Source of the DNA: Phialocephala subalpina
Lineage: Eukaryota; Ascomycota; Leotiomycetes; Helotiales; Mollisiaceae
Direction of reading: 5' to 3'
Length of the DNA: 64,000 bases
NCBI GenBank assembly: GCA_900073065.1
Contig: FJOG01000021.1
Coordinates: 875,528-939,527 of the forward strand
Shown: positions 23,994 to 35,690 of the stretch, piece after piece
Layout: every line of letters begins with the position of its first letter
How positions within the stretch are numbered: the first letter of the stretch is position 1
Program-made: the position numbers and the translations under genes
Notes under the pieces: model-generated
Seen by the model: only the letters and a program-made list of their open reading frames with translations
Told to the model about the DNA's origin: nothing
The model's database searches: none

Positions 23994-26131
23994 TCAAATA
24001 ATGGATAGTGTCTTTTTCGGTATATTCATCCGCCACTGAGTATATCGGTCCAAATATTCCGATTTGTCCGCTTCCAGATCCACAGTTGGCGCTTCGTTTA
24101 TGCCCTTTGTCAGCTTTAAGAAAACGGAGAAAAGCCCCCATCGAATATAGGTTCCATTTCCTAGCTGTCGCAAGAACAACCCCGACATTTTGCTTCTCTT
24201 ATAGTCCCAGCATACGCAGAGAAACCAAAGAGGAATCTCGCCCTCTTGGCCTTCGTCCAGTATGGCATCTAGATAGAGGGAAGGCTGGGCTGCCTCCACG
24301 TAGCGATCCTCTAGTCCATCGATAAGAATAGAACTCTTGTCAGGGCCAGCGCTATTTCGACTATGTACATAGTGCGCCGAAAGTACTCGCCCACAAACTG
24401 TGAGAGTGCCGGATTTCACAGGCCCATACCAGGCAAACTGATTCACAAGCTCGATTTGACAATCAAGAATTCGAAAGCCCTCGTCCTGAAAACTATGATT
24501 GGTAGAGATAAAGCCAATCTTGCCGTCAGGAATTGAAGCCCAGGACCACGAAGGTGCAAAGTACCCCGGCAGTCGCTTCCACTGTCGACCCTCCTCATTA
24601 TGCCACACAAGACTATGCCAAAGGTCTTTTCTCCAGCCTCCAGCTACGTAGTCATCTTCAACTTGGACGCTCATCCGCTCGGCAATGCCCGCTAGTGCTG
24701 GAAGTCTGTCGTGAAAGTAAGTCAACGTCCCTTTCATATATTGTTGGACGATTGCAGCCCAGACTATGTTCAAAAATCCACGCCGGTCCTCAGGGTTCTC
24801 AATGGACTTCGTAGTTGAAGGAGGGCCGAGTATCAACTCCTGAAATTTGTGTCTACTCCAAACTGAAGCCGGGGGAGACGAGAACCCGTCCGTAGGGTGT
24901 TCTGAGTCATGGCAGATCCAGGTCGTTCCCATCTGCCCATAATCGAGAATGCGTGGAGAAAGCATAAACTCTTGAAAAGCCCATCCGCGCATTCTAAGTG
25001 GATCGATATACGACATTGAAGCGTCTTCCTCAATAGCAATGACTGAGCTGGTTTGGCCATCTTTACTTCGATACGGGAGCTGAAATCCCATGTTCGACTT
25101 TGCGGACCCGAACGGAAAGCGCGGGTGCAGGAAACCATCGTCAACGCTCTTTGCTCTGCTGGCCATTATGGCCACGGAAGAGTTTTGGTAGATGCCAGCC
25201 ATGCGCCCGATCTCAATAGCCTTATCTTCAATGTCGTCCTGTATAATACAGAGAGAGTCCACCCAAAGATACTTGAGTCCCAGTTCTCGAACTACGCGGA
25301 CAGCATCTTGCAGCGTTTGGGGTAGAGTGTCCTGAAGAATACTCCACCCACCGAGCCTCTCTCGGGATTTGGTCAGAATGACTCGTTGCGGGCCACCCCA
25401 GCAGTATGATAAGACTGCGTATGGGGCAGGGGAAAGCTTCTCTCGGATGTAAACACTTGAGTCGAGGTCCGAAATTTCAAGAACCCTGGTCGGCATGAAG
25501 CTTCCAAGTGGCCTTGGGCAAGAGTGGTGGCTCTCCAAACAGTCTCTCATCCACTTCCTAGCGAGGCTAAAGGACTCTTCAGACGCAACATTGAGATTTG
25601 GCGGCCGCTGGGTCACTTCGTGGGCTAATGGACTCTCTAGGAATAGCAAATAATGTTAGTAAAGTGTTAGTGAAATGAAATTTGGCATTATACTGATTTA
25701 ATTATCGAGCTATCAAATCGCTTTCAAACCAAGACTTCGTCCCTGCAAGATCGACTGATTGAGTAATAAAATCCAAGCCTCTCACCTTCGTATACCATAC
25801 AGGTGAAGTGGGCGTACCGTTGCTGCCTACTGGGAAGCCCGATGATGAGGGAATTAGAATATTCCTCGTACATATCCGGGGGATAACGAGCGACAAGAGC
25901 ATCTCTTGAGAAGCCATTGTCCTCAGGTGCAATCCTCTCGAAGATATACTTAGCAAAGCTGCAGCCGGCCTTGGATAAATTCTCCAGATCTTTCAAAGTG
26001 ACCTGCTTCTCGGATGGGCTCCATATTCTCCAAAAACCCAGGGGTATTCCACTGTTCGGCTCATTATCTTTGCTATCAATAAGAAACCTCGTCTGGCAAT
26101 GCATACAAGAGTGAAGAATTGCACTCGACAT
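23994..26131 (-). CDS. HET-domain protein
   Basis: A 662-residue protein of the heterokaryon-incompatibility (HET) family, which triggers cell death when incompatible strains fuse. Exon 1 is 25786-26131 and exon 2 is 23994-25636. A 149-nt GT-AG intron (25637-25785) keeps phase and removes an in-frame TAA, so the gene reads as intact. The HET signatures are complete: PYAVLSYCWGG, LKYLWVDSLCIIQDD, GIYQNSSVAIMASRA and DGFLHPRFPF, then LRMRGWAFQEFMLSPRIL and, further on, GYFAPSWSWASIPDG. The N-terminal part contains a short Cys motif (HSCMHCQTRF). No NACHT or repeat domain follows. The ATG at 26131 was chosen as the first with a plausible start. The longer open frame upstream has no family resemblance. 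Confidence 0.86.
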
Positions 26132-26542
26132 TTCAAAATTTAAGATTGATCGCTGTGTGTCAAATAAGGTTGAAGAATAAATCTGTGAAACAACTCCAAT
26201 ACCCCGGAGGAAAAGGTGGGTTAATTTAGTGACTACGAAGGTAGAGACAATTAGAATAGATGACGGACGGAGAACAGGCATGAGGCCCGTGGTTAAGCTG
26301 TCGGGTAAATACTTACTAAGAGCTGCAGCAAGGACCGTGCGCCAGAAATGCGGGTGCCTAAAACTTGGACACCGATTGTGCCCGGTTCCAACCGGACCTG
26401 CGGGGTAACATGCTAGATAATTGTTTCCCCCTTTATGACCCACAAAGGCAAAGAGTCAGAACAAGTTGTCGACTTGGACTGGGAAAGTGATTCGGCGGAT
26501 GATTGAACTTATTCCACCAGGAGGGCATGAAGAAAGAGAGAA
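26132..26542. other. intergenic, divergent
   Basis: 411 bases between the HET gene start and the TPR fragment. It presumably contains the HET promoter. No motif stood out. Confidence 0.45.
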
Positions 26543-27097
26543 ATGGAGTACTACCTTCCACATGGGATACAGGTTGTAGAGTCATTAGATGTGCCAGAAG
26601 AGACAGAGACAGAAAGAATTGAACTATGGGATAGAATGGGGCTGTGTCAAAGGACTATAGGGCAGTATAATGCTGCAGAAAATGCCTACCGAAAGGTGGT
26701 AAAGTGGAGGAGGGAGGTGTTAGGGGGAGAGCATCCTGAGACGCTAGCAAGTATGAATACACTCGGGGTTCTTTACGCAGACCAGGGCAAGCTGGCGGAG
26801 GCCGAGCAAATGTACGAGCGGGCGCTGGCTGGGTTCGAGAAGGCCCTCGGCGCAGACAATACTGCAACTTATATTCCAGCTCTAAATACAACCTGGAACC
26901 TCGGGCCTCTTCTCGAAGCTGAAGATGATTTTGCAAACGCTAGGGTTATATATTCAAAGGCTTTAGTTGGGTTTGAGAAAGTGGTTGGACTTGGCTATCC
27001 AAGGTCCCGAACTCTACAGGAAAAACTTCGTGCTTTGGACTCTATGGAAGAGAATAGTACCCGTATAAGTGTAAAAGAGCCTTCGAATAATTTTTAG
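26543..27097 (+). CDS. TPR protein fragment (kinesin-light-chain type repeats)
   Basis: 184 codons containing two to three TPR units of the type found at the end of fungal NB-ARC/NACHT proteins. They include YNAAENAYRKVVKWRREVLG, GEHPETLASMNTLGVLYADQ, GKLAEAEQMYERALAGFEKA and NARVIYSKALVGFEKV. The ATG at 26543 opens directly into repeat-like sequence. No NTPase or effector domain lies upstream within this locus. I infer a remnant of a larger STAND/TPR gene, though a small independent TPR protein is possible. The 3' side drops straight into AT-rich sequence. Confidence 0.6.
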   Translation: MEYYLPHGIQVVESLDVPEETETERIELWDRMGLCQRTIGQYNAAENAYRKVVKWRREVLGGEHPETLASMNTLGVLYADQGKLAEAEQMYERALAGFEKALGADNTATYIPALNTTWNLGPLLEAEDDFANARVIYSKALVGFEKVVGLGYPRSRTLQEKLRALDSMEENSTRISVKEPSNNF

Positions 27098-28180
27098 GAG
27101 GGGCTATTGCATTTGGGTACTAAAAGAACTCCTTAACGATCAAAGCATAATAAGCTACACAAGAAAAATAAGTTTGGGTAAGTCTTTATTATATATCTAT
27201 ACTTTATATATTTATATTTTTTATAATTTTGATAGAAAGAAGGTTAGGGAGTTTAGTATTTATATATTAGTATAGAAATATTCGATAGTATCCTAGAATA
27301 TTCCAAATGAATCTCTTTCCTCTAATATTAAATATATTTCTACTATTAGAAATCGAAGAGTATTACATTTAAATATTTGCTCAACTACGTCCAAGTAACG
27401 TGTAATAATTAAAGCAATAGTCTTATTATTGCCAGATAAGAAAGCTTTGCAAAACCTATGTGAATAATGTCTGGCCAAAGCCGCTTAAATGCCGCGAACC
27501 ATAGCAAGCGTGCTAAGCGAATATTAGATCGCGTACTTGGTAGACACAGGACTTCTAGTGTCTCACAAAGTGTGGGTTAGCCTTGAGACCATTAAGCGTT
27601 CCGTTTGATACCGAACTCGATCCTTACCTTAGCAGATTTCGAAGGCTTCGTGTGAGCCGCAGGCTGGCACCCACGTAACAACTTACGGTGGAGTCTCACT
27701 TATGTAATCATTTGCCAAGCTTATGGCTATTCCGAGCTGTGGCTAACCCGATCTAGCTTCATCTGCAATATGATCACGTGAGCTTTAAATGCTGCAAATT
27801 GACTTGGCCAGGGTAGATTTGGGCTCCATACTTGTGTTATCTACTTTGCTACAACAAAGGACTAATAGATTCTACTACTTATCACGATACTATACATCTC
27901 AGTGACAACAAAGTTATGAGTCAACCGCGCATGATGGTTGAATAGCGTTAGACAGCCAGCCATGGGCTCCTGCAGTGACTACCTAGCGGTTGGCTGGCTT
28001 TGCGCGCGCCCCTGCGGCAATGCACAACGATGCTACGAGGCTGCGTTTAGCTAAGTTGATTTGAGTGCCTCAAACCAATGTCCTCTCCCAACTCAACAAA
28101 CGACTCCGCACGTATGCCGACTCAGCGGCTCCAAATCGTCGAGAGCTTTTCTGCTTGGACCACTTGAATCTGGTCAAGTA
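27098..28180. other. intergenic, partly AT-rich
   Basis: AT-rich from about 27160 to 27420, then ordinary composition. No gene recognised. A stretch at 27985-28050 (TTGGCTGG, GCGCGC, TGCACAACGATGCT, CGAGGCTG) recurs in diverged form at 50210-50275. Confidence 0.5.
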
Positions 28181-28434
28181 ATGCACCTCCTAGAGTTCCA
28201 CAACGATACCAAGGTTAGCCTTACCCAGGACCTCATCGATAACATTCCCCGATATGCTTATACTTTCACACACATGGGAAGCAGAGGTAACGTTTAGAGA
28301 CATAATATATGGCAGGGGTAAGAGCAAGGCAGGCTATGACAAGATTCGGTTTAGAATCGCTTCCAACGCAAACTTTGCCCTAGAGTCTGGAGTTACTCGC
28401 AGCTTTACCCAATCTGGAATCGTTAGATATAGTG
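28181..28434 (+). pseudogene. HET-domain relic, N-terminal part only
   Basis: Starts MHLLEFHNDTKVSLTQDL and IPRYA, the usual beginning of the HET-D/E-like HET domain. It then needs one extra T removed near 28259 to continue as LSHTW, EVTFRD and KAGYDKIRF. After that, resemblance is lost. It is a truncated, frameshifted copy. A less truncated but RIP-damaged relative lies at 56034-60930. Confidence 0.75.
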
Positions 28435-28637
28435 AGAATTTCGTTTCTACTTTTCCGATTTGCAAGTTCTAAAGTAGCGAGAGATTTCGCAGCTCTTTCA
28501 GTATGTCTTGAGCCACAAGTAGTAAATAACTTTGAAAAAGTAGGAATGAACAGCGAATGCGCAACACTCCTTCCACATCTACACCGGTAGCAGTAAATAA
28601 TTAGACAATTCATCCTATTGATACCAATGGTATTGTT

Positions 28638-29798
28638 CTACAATCCCACAGTTGGCCCCTTTAGCGAACTGGATTCACGTAAATCGATATCCTCCAAATC
28701 ACCACGCCACTCAATTCCCTTGACGCCCCCAATTCCCCTCTTCCCATTCTCCATCGCCCGTTTCATCTTCGCCGGGTCGAAAAAGAGGGGCTTTGCGGTG
28801 CGCCCGAGGACGGGGACCATCTCGGCCAGTTTTCCGCGCCAGAAGCCGAACTTGGCGTGGACGGTGACGCGCATGCTGAAGCGGCGATTGTGGTGGGTCA
28901 AAATCAATGGGATAGCCAAGTACCCAGGGACGCCAGCCGCGTCGGCGGCGTTCTCTGCCACAACCACGAGCAGGCTGTTGCGCTGCTGTCCCTTGCGCAC
29001 AGCTGTTACCTCCATCACGCTTAACACGTCCCGGGTCGAGTTCTGACCCCAGCGCGCATTGACGCCCAGCATCTCCCAACCCAGCTCCACCCCAGCCTCC
29101 CGCTCGGTCGACACAGATTTCGTGGAGACGGGACCCAGAAAACCATCGGGGCCCGGGAAGCTCTTCACGATGGACGGATGCTGCGGCTCGCTCTCGTCGC
29201 CATCGCTCCAGTCCGACTGGCTGTCTTGATCCAATTGCTCCGCATTCCCAGCGCGTGGCGCGTCCTCCAAGAGGACGCTGATATTCACTTTCTGGATCCT
29301 GGTCAGCCAGTTTCGGCTACTTCCAGGATCGGAAAGTCGGAACTGGAGGGTGAGGAGGTATGCCGGACTGCCTCCATACGTTCCGGCGAAGATGGGTCGT
29401 GAAAGCTCAGACTGTATACTGCTAGACGAAACGCCGGAAGCTATGATCTCTTGGGGAATAGAAGGTTCGGCTTTGCTGTGGGTCTTGGGGGCAGAGAGCT
29501 GGCCGCCGCCCTCATCAATTGTGAGGGTGAATGACTGGGCGAGTTTGAGGTCTAGGTTAACGTCATCGGCGTCGGTGTCGGCGTCGGCGTCGGCGTCGGT
29601 GTCGGTGTCGGCGTTGACATCGGGCGGTGGGCAGGACGAGGCTGTTGGATTTGCCTTGGAGTCTTGGAGCTCTTTTACGGTGCTAATGATGCGGTCCTTA
29701 ACCTGTGCGATGGCAAAGTTCGATTCGTGGACGTCCATGGAGACTGATTGATTTCCTGCTTGATTGCTTCCTTCGAAAATTTGTTTGCGGGACCTCAT
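28638..29798 (-). CDS. uncharacterised protein divergent from the CHAT gene
   Basis: Single-exon protein of 386 residues if it starts at MRSRKQIFEG (29798). An in-frame ATG at 29873 is also possible. I do not recognise a named domain. Residues about 65-85 are an Asp/Ala/Thr microsatellite (DTDTDADADADTD). The body is beta-rich (AYLLTLQFRLSD, IQKVNISVLLED, WEMLGVNARWG, YLAIPLILTHHNRRFSMRV). The end reads KPLFFDPAKMKRAME, a phrase that recalls the VLFDP-type ends of hypothetical ascomycete proteins. No signal peptide or membrane helix is evident. It starts about 390 bases from the TPR-CHAT gene on the opposite strand, so the two could share a promoter. A CACGTG box lies between them near 30057. 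A link with CHAT is inferred only from position. Confidence 0.75.
   Translation of the reverse strand: MRSRKQIFEGSNQAGNQSVSMDVHESNFAIAQVKDRIISTVKELQDSKANPTASSCPPPDVNADTDTDADADADTDADDVNLDLKLAQSFTLTIDEGGGQLSAPKTHSKAEPSIPQEIIASGVSSSSIQSELSRPIFAGTYGGSPAYLLTLQFRLSDPGSSRNWLTRIQKVNISVLLEDAPRAGNAEQLDQDSQSDWSDGDESEPQHPSIVKSFPGPDGFLGPVSTKSVSTEREAGVELGWEMLGVNARWGQNSTRDVLSVMEVTAVRKGQQRNSLLVVVAENAADAAGVPGYLAIPLILTHHNRRFSMRVTVHAKFGFWRGKLAEMVPVLGRTAKPLFFDPAKMKRAMENGKRGIGGVKGIEWRGDLEDIDLRESSSLKGPTVGL
29569..29612 (+). repeat. coding GTCGGC/GTCGGT microsatellite
   Basis: About seven tandem hexamer-like units of GTCGG(C/T) within the uncharacterised gene, encoding the Asp-Ala/Thr run on the minus strand. The length is likely to vary between strains. 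Confidence 0.8.
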
Positions 29799-30186
29799 GG
29801 GCTGACTGTGTGGATTCGTGTTAAGATAACTGCGTGGGAGTAGATATACAGTACGGGTATCATGACCCAACATCTCGCTACAACGGGATCGCTGCGACCC
29901 GAGTTGCTGAGGGTCTAGGCGCCCGCCCGTCCATCAGCCTCAGTGGTAGACTTGCATATTGCTTGACTGCATCCAATATTCAGCCGACATGAAACGCCTC
30001 TGTAACCTTACCATCTGGCAGGGATGTAGTTATTGAGCTATGGGATCCAATCAGACCACGTGCAATACAACAGGAAGCGAGAGGCTCGACAGCAACCATT
30101 TGTGCATTTGAAGCCTCCTGCTTGGCGCAGACTCATTCACGTTGTCATTGGTTATTTCTGAAACAGCGCTGCTCCTCAGCTGAAAA
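29799..30186. promoter_or_regulatory. shared divergent promoter region
   Basis: 388 bases between the starts of the uncharacterised protein and the TPR-CHAT gene. It contains one palindromic CACGTG (about 30057-30062), a bHLH/bZIP-type site. No other element is clear. Confidence 0.4.
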
Positions 30187-33100
30187 TTGTGGCTTTTTAC
30201 AGTCGCCTTGGCACCACTGGAGCTACGAGAAACACTGATTGATAACTTTGCTTCTGTGGAAGAATCGAGGTTAGCTACTTCGGGGTCAACTACCTATATT
30301 GTCAGTCACCCGGCCCCTTACCGTCATAACTTTTGGTGGATGCGGAAAGCAACACAGAACTGGATTATCGCCATGTCTACCTCAATGAATCGAGGAATCA
30401 ATACCTCTCTCTACCGTTCTTTGCCAGCGGAAGCTGCTCAAGATGTAGAGCGCGCCATCTGGTATAAGATGACGGGTCAAATGGATGCTGGCCGAACCAT
30501 TTTTGGTCAAGAACTTAAGCCATTTTGGGCTGTCACGGTGGTGGCAATTGAGCACGCAGACCTTGAGTTGGAAGCAGGCAGATGGGGAGCAGCATGGCGA
30601 ATTCTAAATGCAAGACTGTCGGATGCGAGGGAAGCCAAAGAGGATCTCGACACTCCGGAACATCGGCTCTTGGCGATAACTTGGGCGATGGTTGGGATTC
30701 GTCATCAGGGAGATCTGGCTTCAGCGATTCCGGAGATTGAAAGAACCCAGCACTGGCTTCGAGATGTGCCTGTGGAAGACTACACGGATATTCAGGTAAG
30801 GCGCCACCACAGGTGAACTTGGCAGAAATTTCTAACACAACTGTCCAGACAAGCTGTATCCGACGCTATGTTGCTACGTACCTATTCACCAAGTTGTGCT
30901 CAAAATATGAGAATCCAGAGGCAGAACACATTCCAATGCACGTGGATGGAGAGGACCGGTCCGCTTCAACAGCTCCTTGGAGTGGACTACGCCAGCTCCG
31001 ACGCTCGTTGTGTGAACGCGGCATGTTCAACGAGGCTAACGCCCTATTCCGAATGGAACTCAACCGTAACCCTCCGGAAGATCGCGAGCCCGTGGTAGCG
31101 GAGTTTCTGTCATCCATAGCGAAGCTTCACTTGAACCGCGGGAGAGACTTTCTCGAGGCATCAGTCAGGCTCCAGTGGGCCAATACTTATGTATTACTAC
31201 AAATGCTACCACGTGCTACAGAGGAGATAGCCAAGTCAGAACTGATTTTTAACAGATACTGCGACCAGTTCGATATCGCCAACCGAGAATCTACGACTCA
31301 TATGCAAGCCTTGGAGTGCGAGAAGCTATCCTGTGTCACAGACGCCCTGGATAAGATGCACCGCGCAGACCAACTTGCCTTCTTCTTGGAAAGAGTTGGC
31401 AGCAGTAAGACCGGTGTATGTCTTTCTACCGCCGCATCCATAGCAACCGTCGCGTTCAAGGTCATGTCCGACACGAAATATCAAGACCTTTATTTCGATT
31501 TCCAGAGGCGTTTAGAGATATACGATGAGACGGTGACAGAGGACCTTTGTGATGTGGTGCAGCATCGCAATGAGCTCATTTACGCTACCATCTCCAGTGA
31601 GTTCCATCAACAAAAGTCTCTGGAATGGATCAATGGCTTTTTCCAAAAATACCCACAATTCTCTGCGCCGTCCGTGTTAGCATCGCTCTATCGAAGCCAG
31701 GCCGCGCTCTTAAGATCTCTGCGCCGGATAGACGAATCAAAGCAGGCGGACGAAAGGGCAGATAAACTAGATATTTCTGGTCCCTCGCTAGGGAAGTGGC
31801 TTCACCTGGGGCCTAGCAAACCCCTTGTTGCTGTGAACGACCAGACCTCCCCGCCCGAGAACGACTCTGAGGACGAAGACATCGATGAACCATTCTTTAC
31901 TCCTTGGAAAAATGCTATCGGCGACCTTGGCAAGCTGAAGGAAACGTCAGTCAACCTGGTTTGGAACTGGGCGCTCGACGATGTCACTGCTGGTTACCTT
32001 GCCGCCGAAGCCTTCCAGAAGATGATGCGTGTCCCCGATGCCCGGATAGCGAGTGTCGAAGGTACGGAACGCCAGGCTGACATTGAAAAGCTACGGGCTA
32101 GCGGGTCCCAGGAGACTTACTCCATGATCTTCATCAAAGCTGCGCAAGAAATTGTTCCGCAAGGGGAAGAGTATTACAACCGCATCTGCGAGTGGTTGAG
32201 CGAGCCACCCAAAGGGCACCGAAACTCGCGTCTCTTCTGCCTCTTAATGTTGCGCATGGCACGACAGTGGCACCTCTCTGATCAACATCTGTGGGATCTT
32301 CGCGTCTGCGAACTAAAGCACATCCTCGAGCTCGAAGCGAAACTCCCACAGAAGATCCGCGTGTCCTTTCCACATAGTAAGAGTTCGGCGCTTGCTGGTT
32401 TAGCGCTAAGTTACCACGGGATGCTAGATTATGTATCCGATCTCCGCGGCCAGAAGAACCTGGAGATTGTGAAGGAGGCCGAAAAGTACAATGAACTCGC
32501 GCTCCAGGCCTTCCGCCAGCAAAAGGATCGAACTCAAATTGCTCTTCACCAACGAACTGGGGCACAATTATGCATCCGGAAGATTCTTCGGCTGGAACAG
32601 TTGTCATTGTATGGGGCTCTCAGCGCCGGAAATGTGCCTGATGGATCAGCAGAAGGCGTCATAAGTAGCTGTCCGACAGAAATAGAACGCGATATAGGAC
32701 GTATACGTACCGCGGGGCTCGTCAAGATCAAAGAAGCCGACGAAATTAACACAGATTCCGCATTGCACGCCTCATGGAGTGCCGGTCTTGACGGGATCAC
32801 TCACAGGCACGACCTCGCCGAATTTCACTCCACTGCTCACAACATCTATGCCGCCATTGGGCTGCTCCTGGCCGAACCCGGAAACACCCCTTCACAGGAA
32901 GCAGTATCGAGTATCTGGAAATGGGTGCAGAAGTATAAGGCGCGATCACTCGCGAGGACGATCGGCATGCACAGTTCCGACCCGCCCGAGCTGAGGAGCC
33001 AGATCATGGCGTCGCCGGAGGCGCGACCCGCTTACGAGGAGATGCTACGGCTGCAGAAGCAGATCCTGGAAGCTATCCCGATTGCCAGATTTGACCTGCA

Positions 33101-34478
33101 TCGACAGATGGATGCTCATCTTGAAACTATGAGGGAGACCCCTCTGCTGCGTCAGCTGATAGAGCTGCGAGAAGGGACGCCGCTCAACCTACCTGAGATT
33201 GATGCTATTACGGAGAAGATAGGTGCTACCCTTGTACTGGTCGACTGGTTCTATCTCCCGTCATTCCTGGCTGGTGAGGACGGAGTAATATTGCTATTTA
33301 CGGCGAGGGCCGGCTCCGAACCGACCATAGATATCTTGACAACAAACGTGAAAGATATTCTAGGCTGGCAAGCGACTTATATCTTTCCCAAAGAGTGGAA
33401 AAAAGAGCCCGAAGAGCATCTGAAAACGCCAGAGGCACGCACGGATTTTGACAAGCTACTGGGCAGCTTGGTGACACCTCTTGGCCAGCGCACTAATCGA
33501 GACGAGGTCCTTGTGTTCTGTCCAACAGATGTGCTTCACCGGCTGCCCCTGCACGCGTTGTCCATGGTAGCGCCCGATCCGAAGGACCCTAAGAATGTGT
33601 TTTCCGAAGCGCTGATTCACCGGAATCCCATTGTGTACATCCACAGCCACTCACTCCTGCGATCCTGCATGAAAGCAGCAGAACATGCGCGGTACTCGCT
33701 CGCCGCTGCCAATCCCCGATTCCTATCGGGAATACGCGAGGCAATACCCAAGGCAATGGCCTTGTCCGTTGACGATCAAACGCAGAAAGCAAACAGCTAC
33801 ACGGCCGGACGCGAAAACATACGAGCATTGGCTCGGCGCTTTGGCACGACACCCATGATAGACGAGAGCGCATCTAAGAAGTGCTTCTTGGACGCGATCG
33901 CGCATTCGCGTCTGCTCCATCTACACACACATTGCAGGTGGACGTTCCAGGATCCTCTCGATCACCAGGTCGAGTTCCCCCGGGCAGGTGGTCCGCCAGA
34001 GGCAGGCACGCCCCTAATCGAGGCCCTCACTGCCCGCGAAATCTTCGACATCCGCGTTCGGCCTGGCACGCACGTCAATCTTATAGCATGTCAGGGGGGC
34101 GTGACCCAGGTGAAGGTCGGAGACGAGGTCATGGGGCTCGTGCCAGCACTTCTATACTCGGGAGTAAGCTCGACTGTCTCTACTCTGTGGAGCATCCGCG
34201 ACGAGGACGGGGCGCAGTTTTCCAACCACTTTTTCAAATCATACGTGCAGCAGCGTGCGCAACAGCGGGAAAAGGTGGCACTCGAGAGTTCAGGGGCAGG
34301 AGGTGAAATGCGAGAGACACCCGCTCTATTTATCGATCTGGCGAAAGCGGTACAAGTTGCAGCGAAGAAGATGGACCATTCTTTCACTGCTCCCTTATAT
34401 AGTTGGGCAGGCTTTGTCCTACACGGATTCTGGCAGTTCCCAATATCGGACGAAGATACACGGCACCTTCGAAAGTAG
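30187..34478 (+). CDS. TPR-CHAT protein (caspase-like protease candidate)
   Basis: A 1,412-residue protein in two exons, 30187-30795 and 30849-34478, joined in phase over a 53-nt intron. The first two thirds are helical repeats of TPR type (LEAGRWGAAWRILNARLSD, RRSLCERGMFNEANALFR, SLYRSQAALLRSLRRIDES). The last about 350 residues are a CHAT domain: DVLHRLPLHALSM, the His motif LHLHTHCRW (catalytic-position His at residue 1231) and the Cys motif NLIACQGG (Cys at 1284), then ALLYSGVSSTVSTLWSI and SWAGFVLHGFWQ. So the His/Cys dyad of clan CD proteases (caspase, separase) is present. Relatives include separase-like and bacterial TPR-CHAT proteins that cleave partner proteins. In fungi the role is mostly unknown. 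The start could also be a later Met (30373), because the first 60 residues look less conserved. Confidence 0.87.
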
Positions 34479-34929
34479 TTAGGCCTAAGTAGGGGATGTA
34501 CGGGGGTTCATAGTGGTCACAGTGCTATAACTTGAAAATCAGCAATGCAGTCACGCCCCTCGATTGTGACGATGGTCTAAGGACCTTGACGAATCCCCTA
34601 TAATTCTGGTATAGTTCTGCATTATCCGTATATACCATAAGAGCTGGCAATTGGTGAGATACCATTACTGAAAAGGACTGACCGCGACCTCCGTACTTAC
34701 GATATAACGAAGCATGTGGCTCAACTTCCTAGGATATATACTAAGAAATTCCCTAGGGAAGATAAAACTAAAAGAGAAGTTGCTTTGGCTCTTGCAGCAC
34801 CCCTAGATTAAGCTCTAAGCTCCTGGGATGAGGGGATATATGTGAAACTTGTCTTCTACGTACTGTATAATACTGGTGTACCAAGCATCGGAATACCTCT
34901 AGCCATTGTTAGCCTTCATACCTAAGGCT

Positions 34930-35690
34930 TTAAAATTGAAATTACGGGGGCGTTTTGCACTAATCAAAATTGTTACTCGCTTTGATCCGAGGTATAAATC
35001 CGCGTGGCAATCATACATGAATTTGCGCGCCATAGTATTTATAAAGCTAATAATGATTTCTTATATAAGCGTAAAACTTTAAAGTTTAAACGAAATTCTT
35101 TTATAAATATTAAAAATAATAAGAATTTAATAACAAAATTATAATAAAGAAAATTTATTATATTATAAAAAGAAATTCTTTATAAATCAAATATAAAAAT
35201 AATAATATAAACGCGATTTTTTAATAAGAAGAATTTAAAACCTTTAAGAATAATTACGGAATATAATTTATAAGAAAATATAAAAAAATTTAAAATATAT
35301 ACAAATCTCAAAATATTTAAAATCAAATTATTTATTATTTTTTCTAATATATAAAGTTTTCTATTATATAGAAATAAATATTAATTAATTATCATTTGAG
35401 AATAATATTCGAAAAATAAATAATATTATTAATAATTATATAAATTTAATACATATAATTTTATAAAATTCTTTATAATATACTAAGAAATAATTAATAA
35501 AAAATAAAAAAAATAAAATTCGTAATTGATTTTCAAATAATTGGTAAAAAAAACCTAAGATATATATTTTTCATTATTATTTAATTCGACAAATTCCAGA
35601 ATTTATATTTAATTATAAATTTTTATTAATTTTTATAATAAATATATAATTAGAAAAATCAATTCAAGAAATTACTTTTAAGCCTCGGCT
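34930..35690. repeat. AT-rich island, probable RIP-erased repeat
   Basis: Extremely AT-rich with scattered TAATAA/ATTTAT words and no open frame. It contrasts sharply with the genes on each side. The flanks carry no inverted repeats or target duplication that I could see. Confidence 0.5.

Noticed and set aside
25702..25704. In-frame TAA suggesting that the HET gene at 23994-26131 is a pseudogene
   Set aside because: A 149-nt GT-AG intron (25637-25785) removes it and joins the two exons in phase, so the gene reads as intact.
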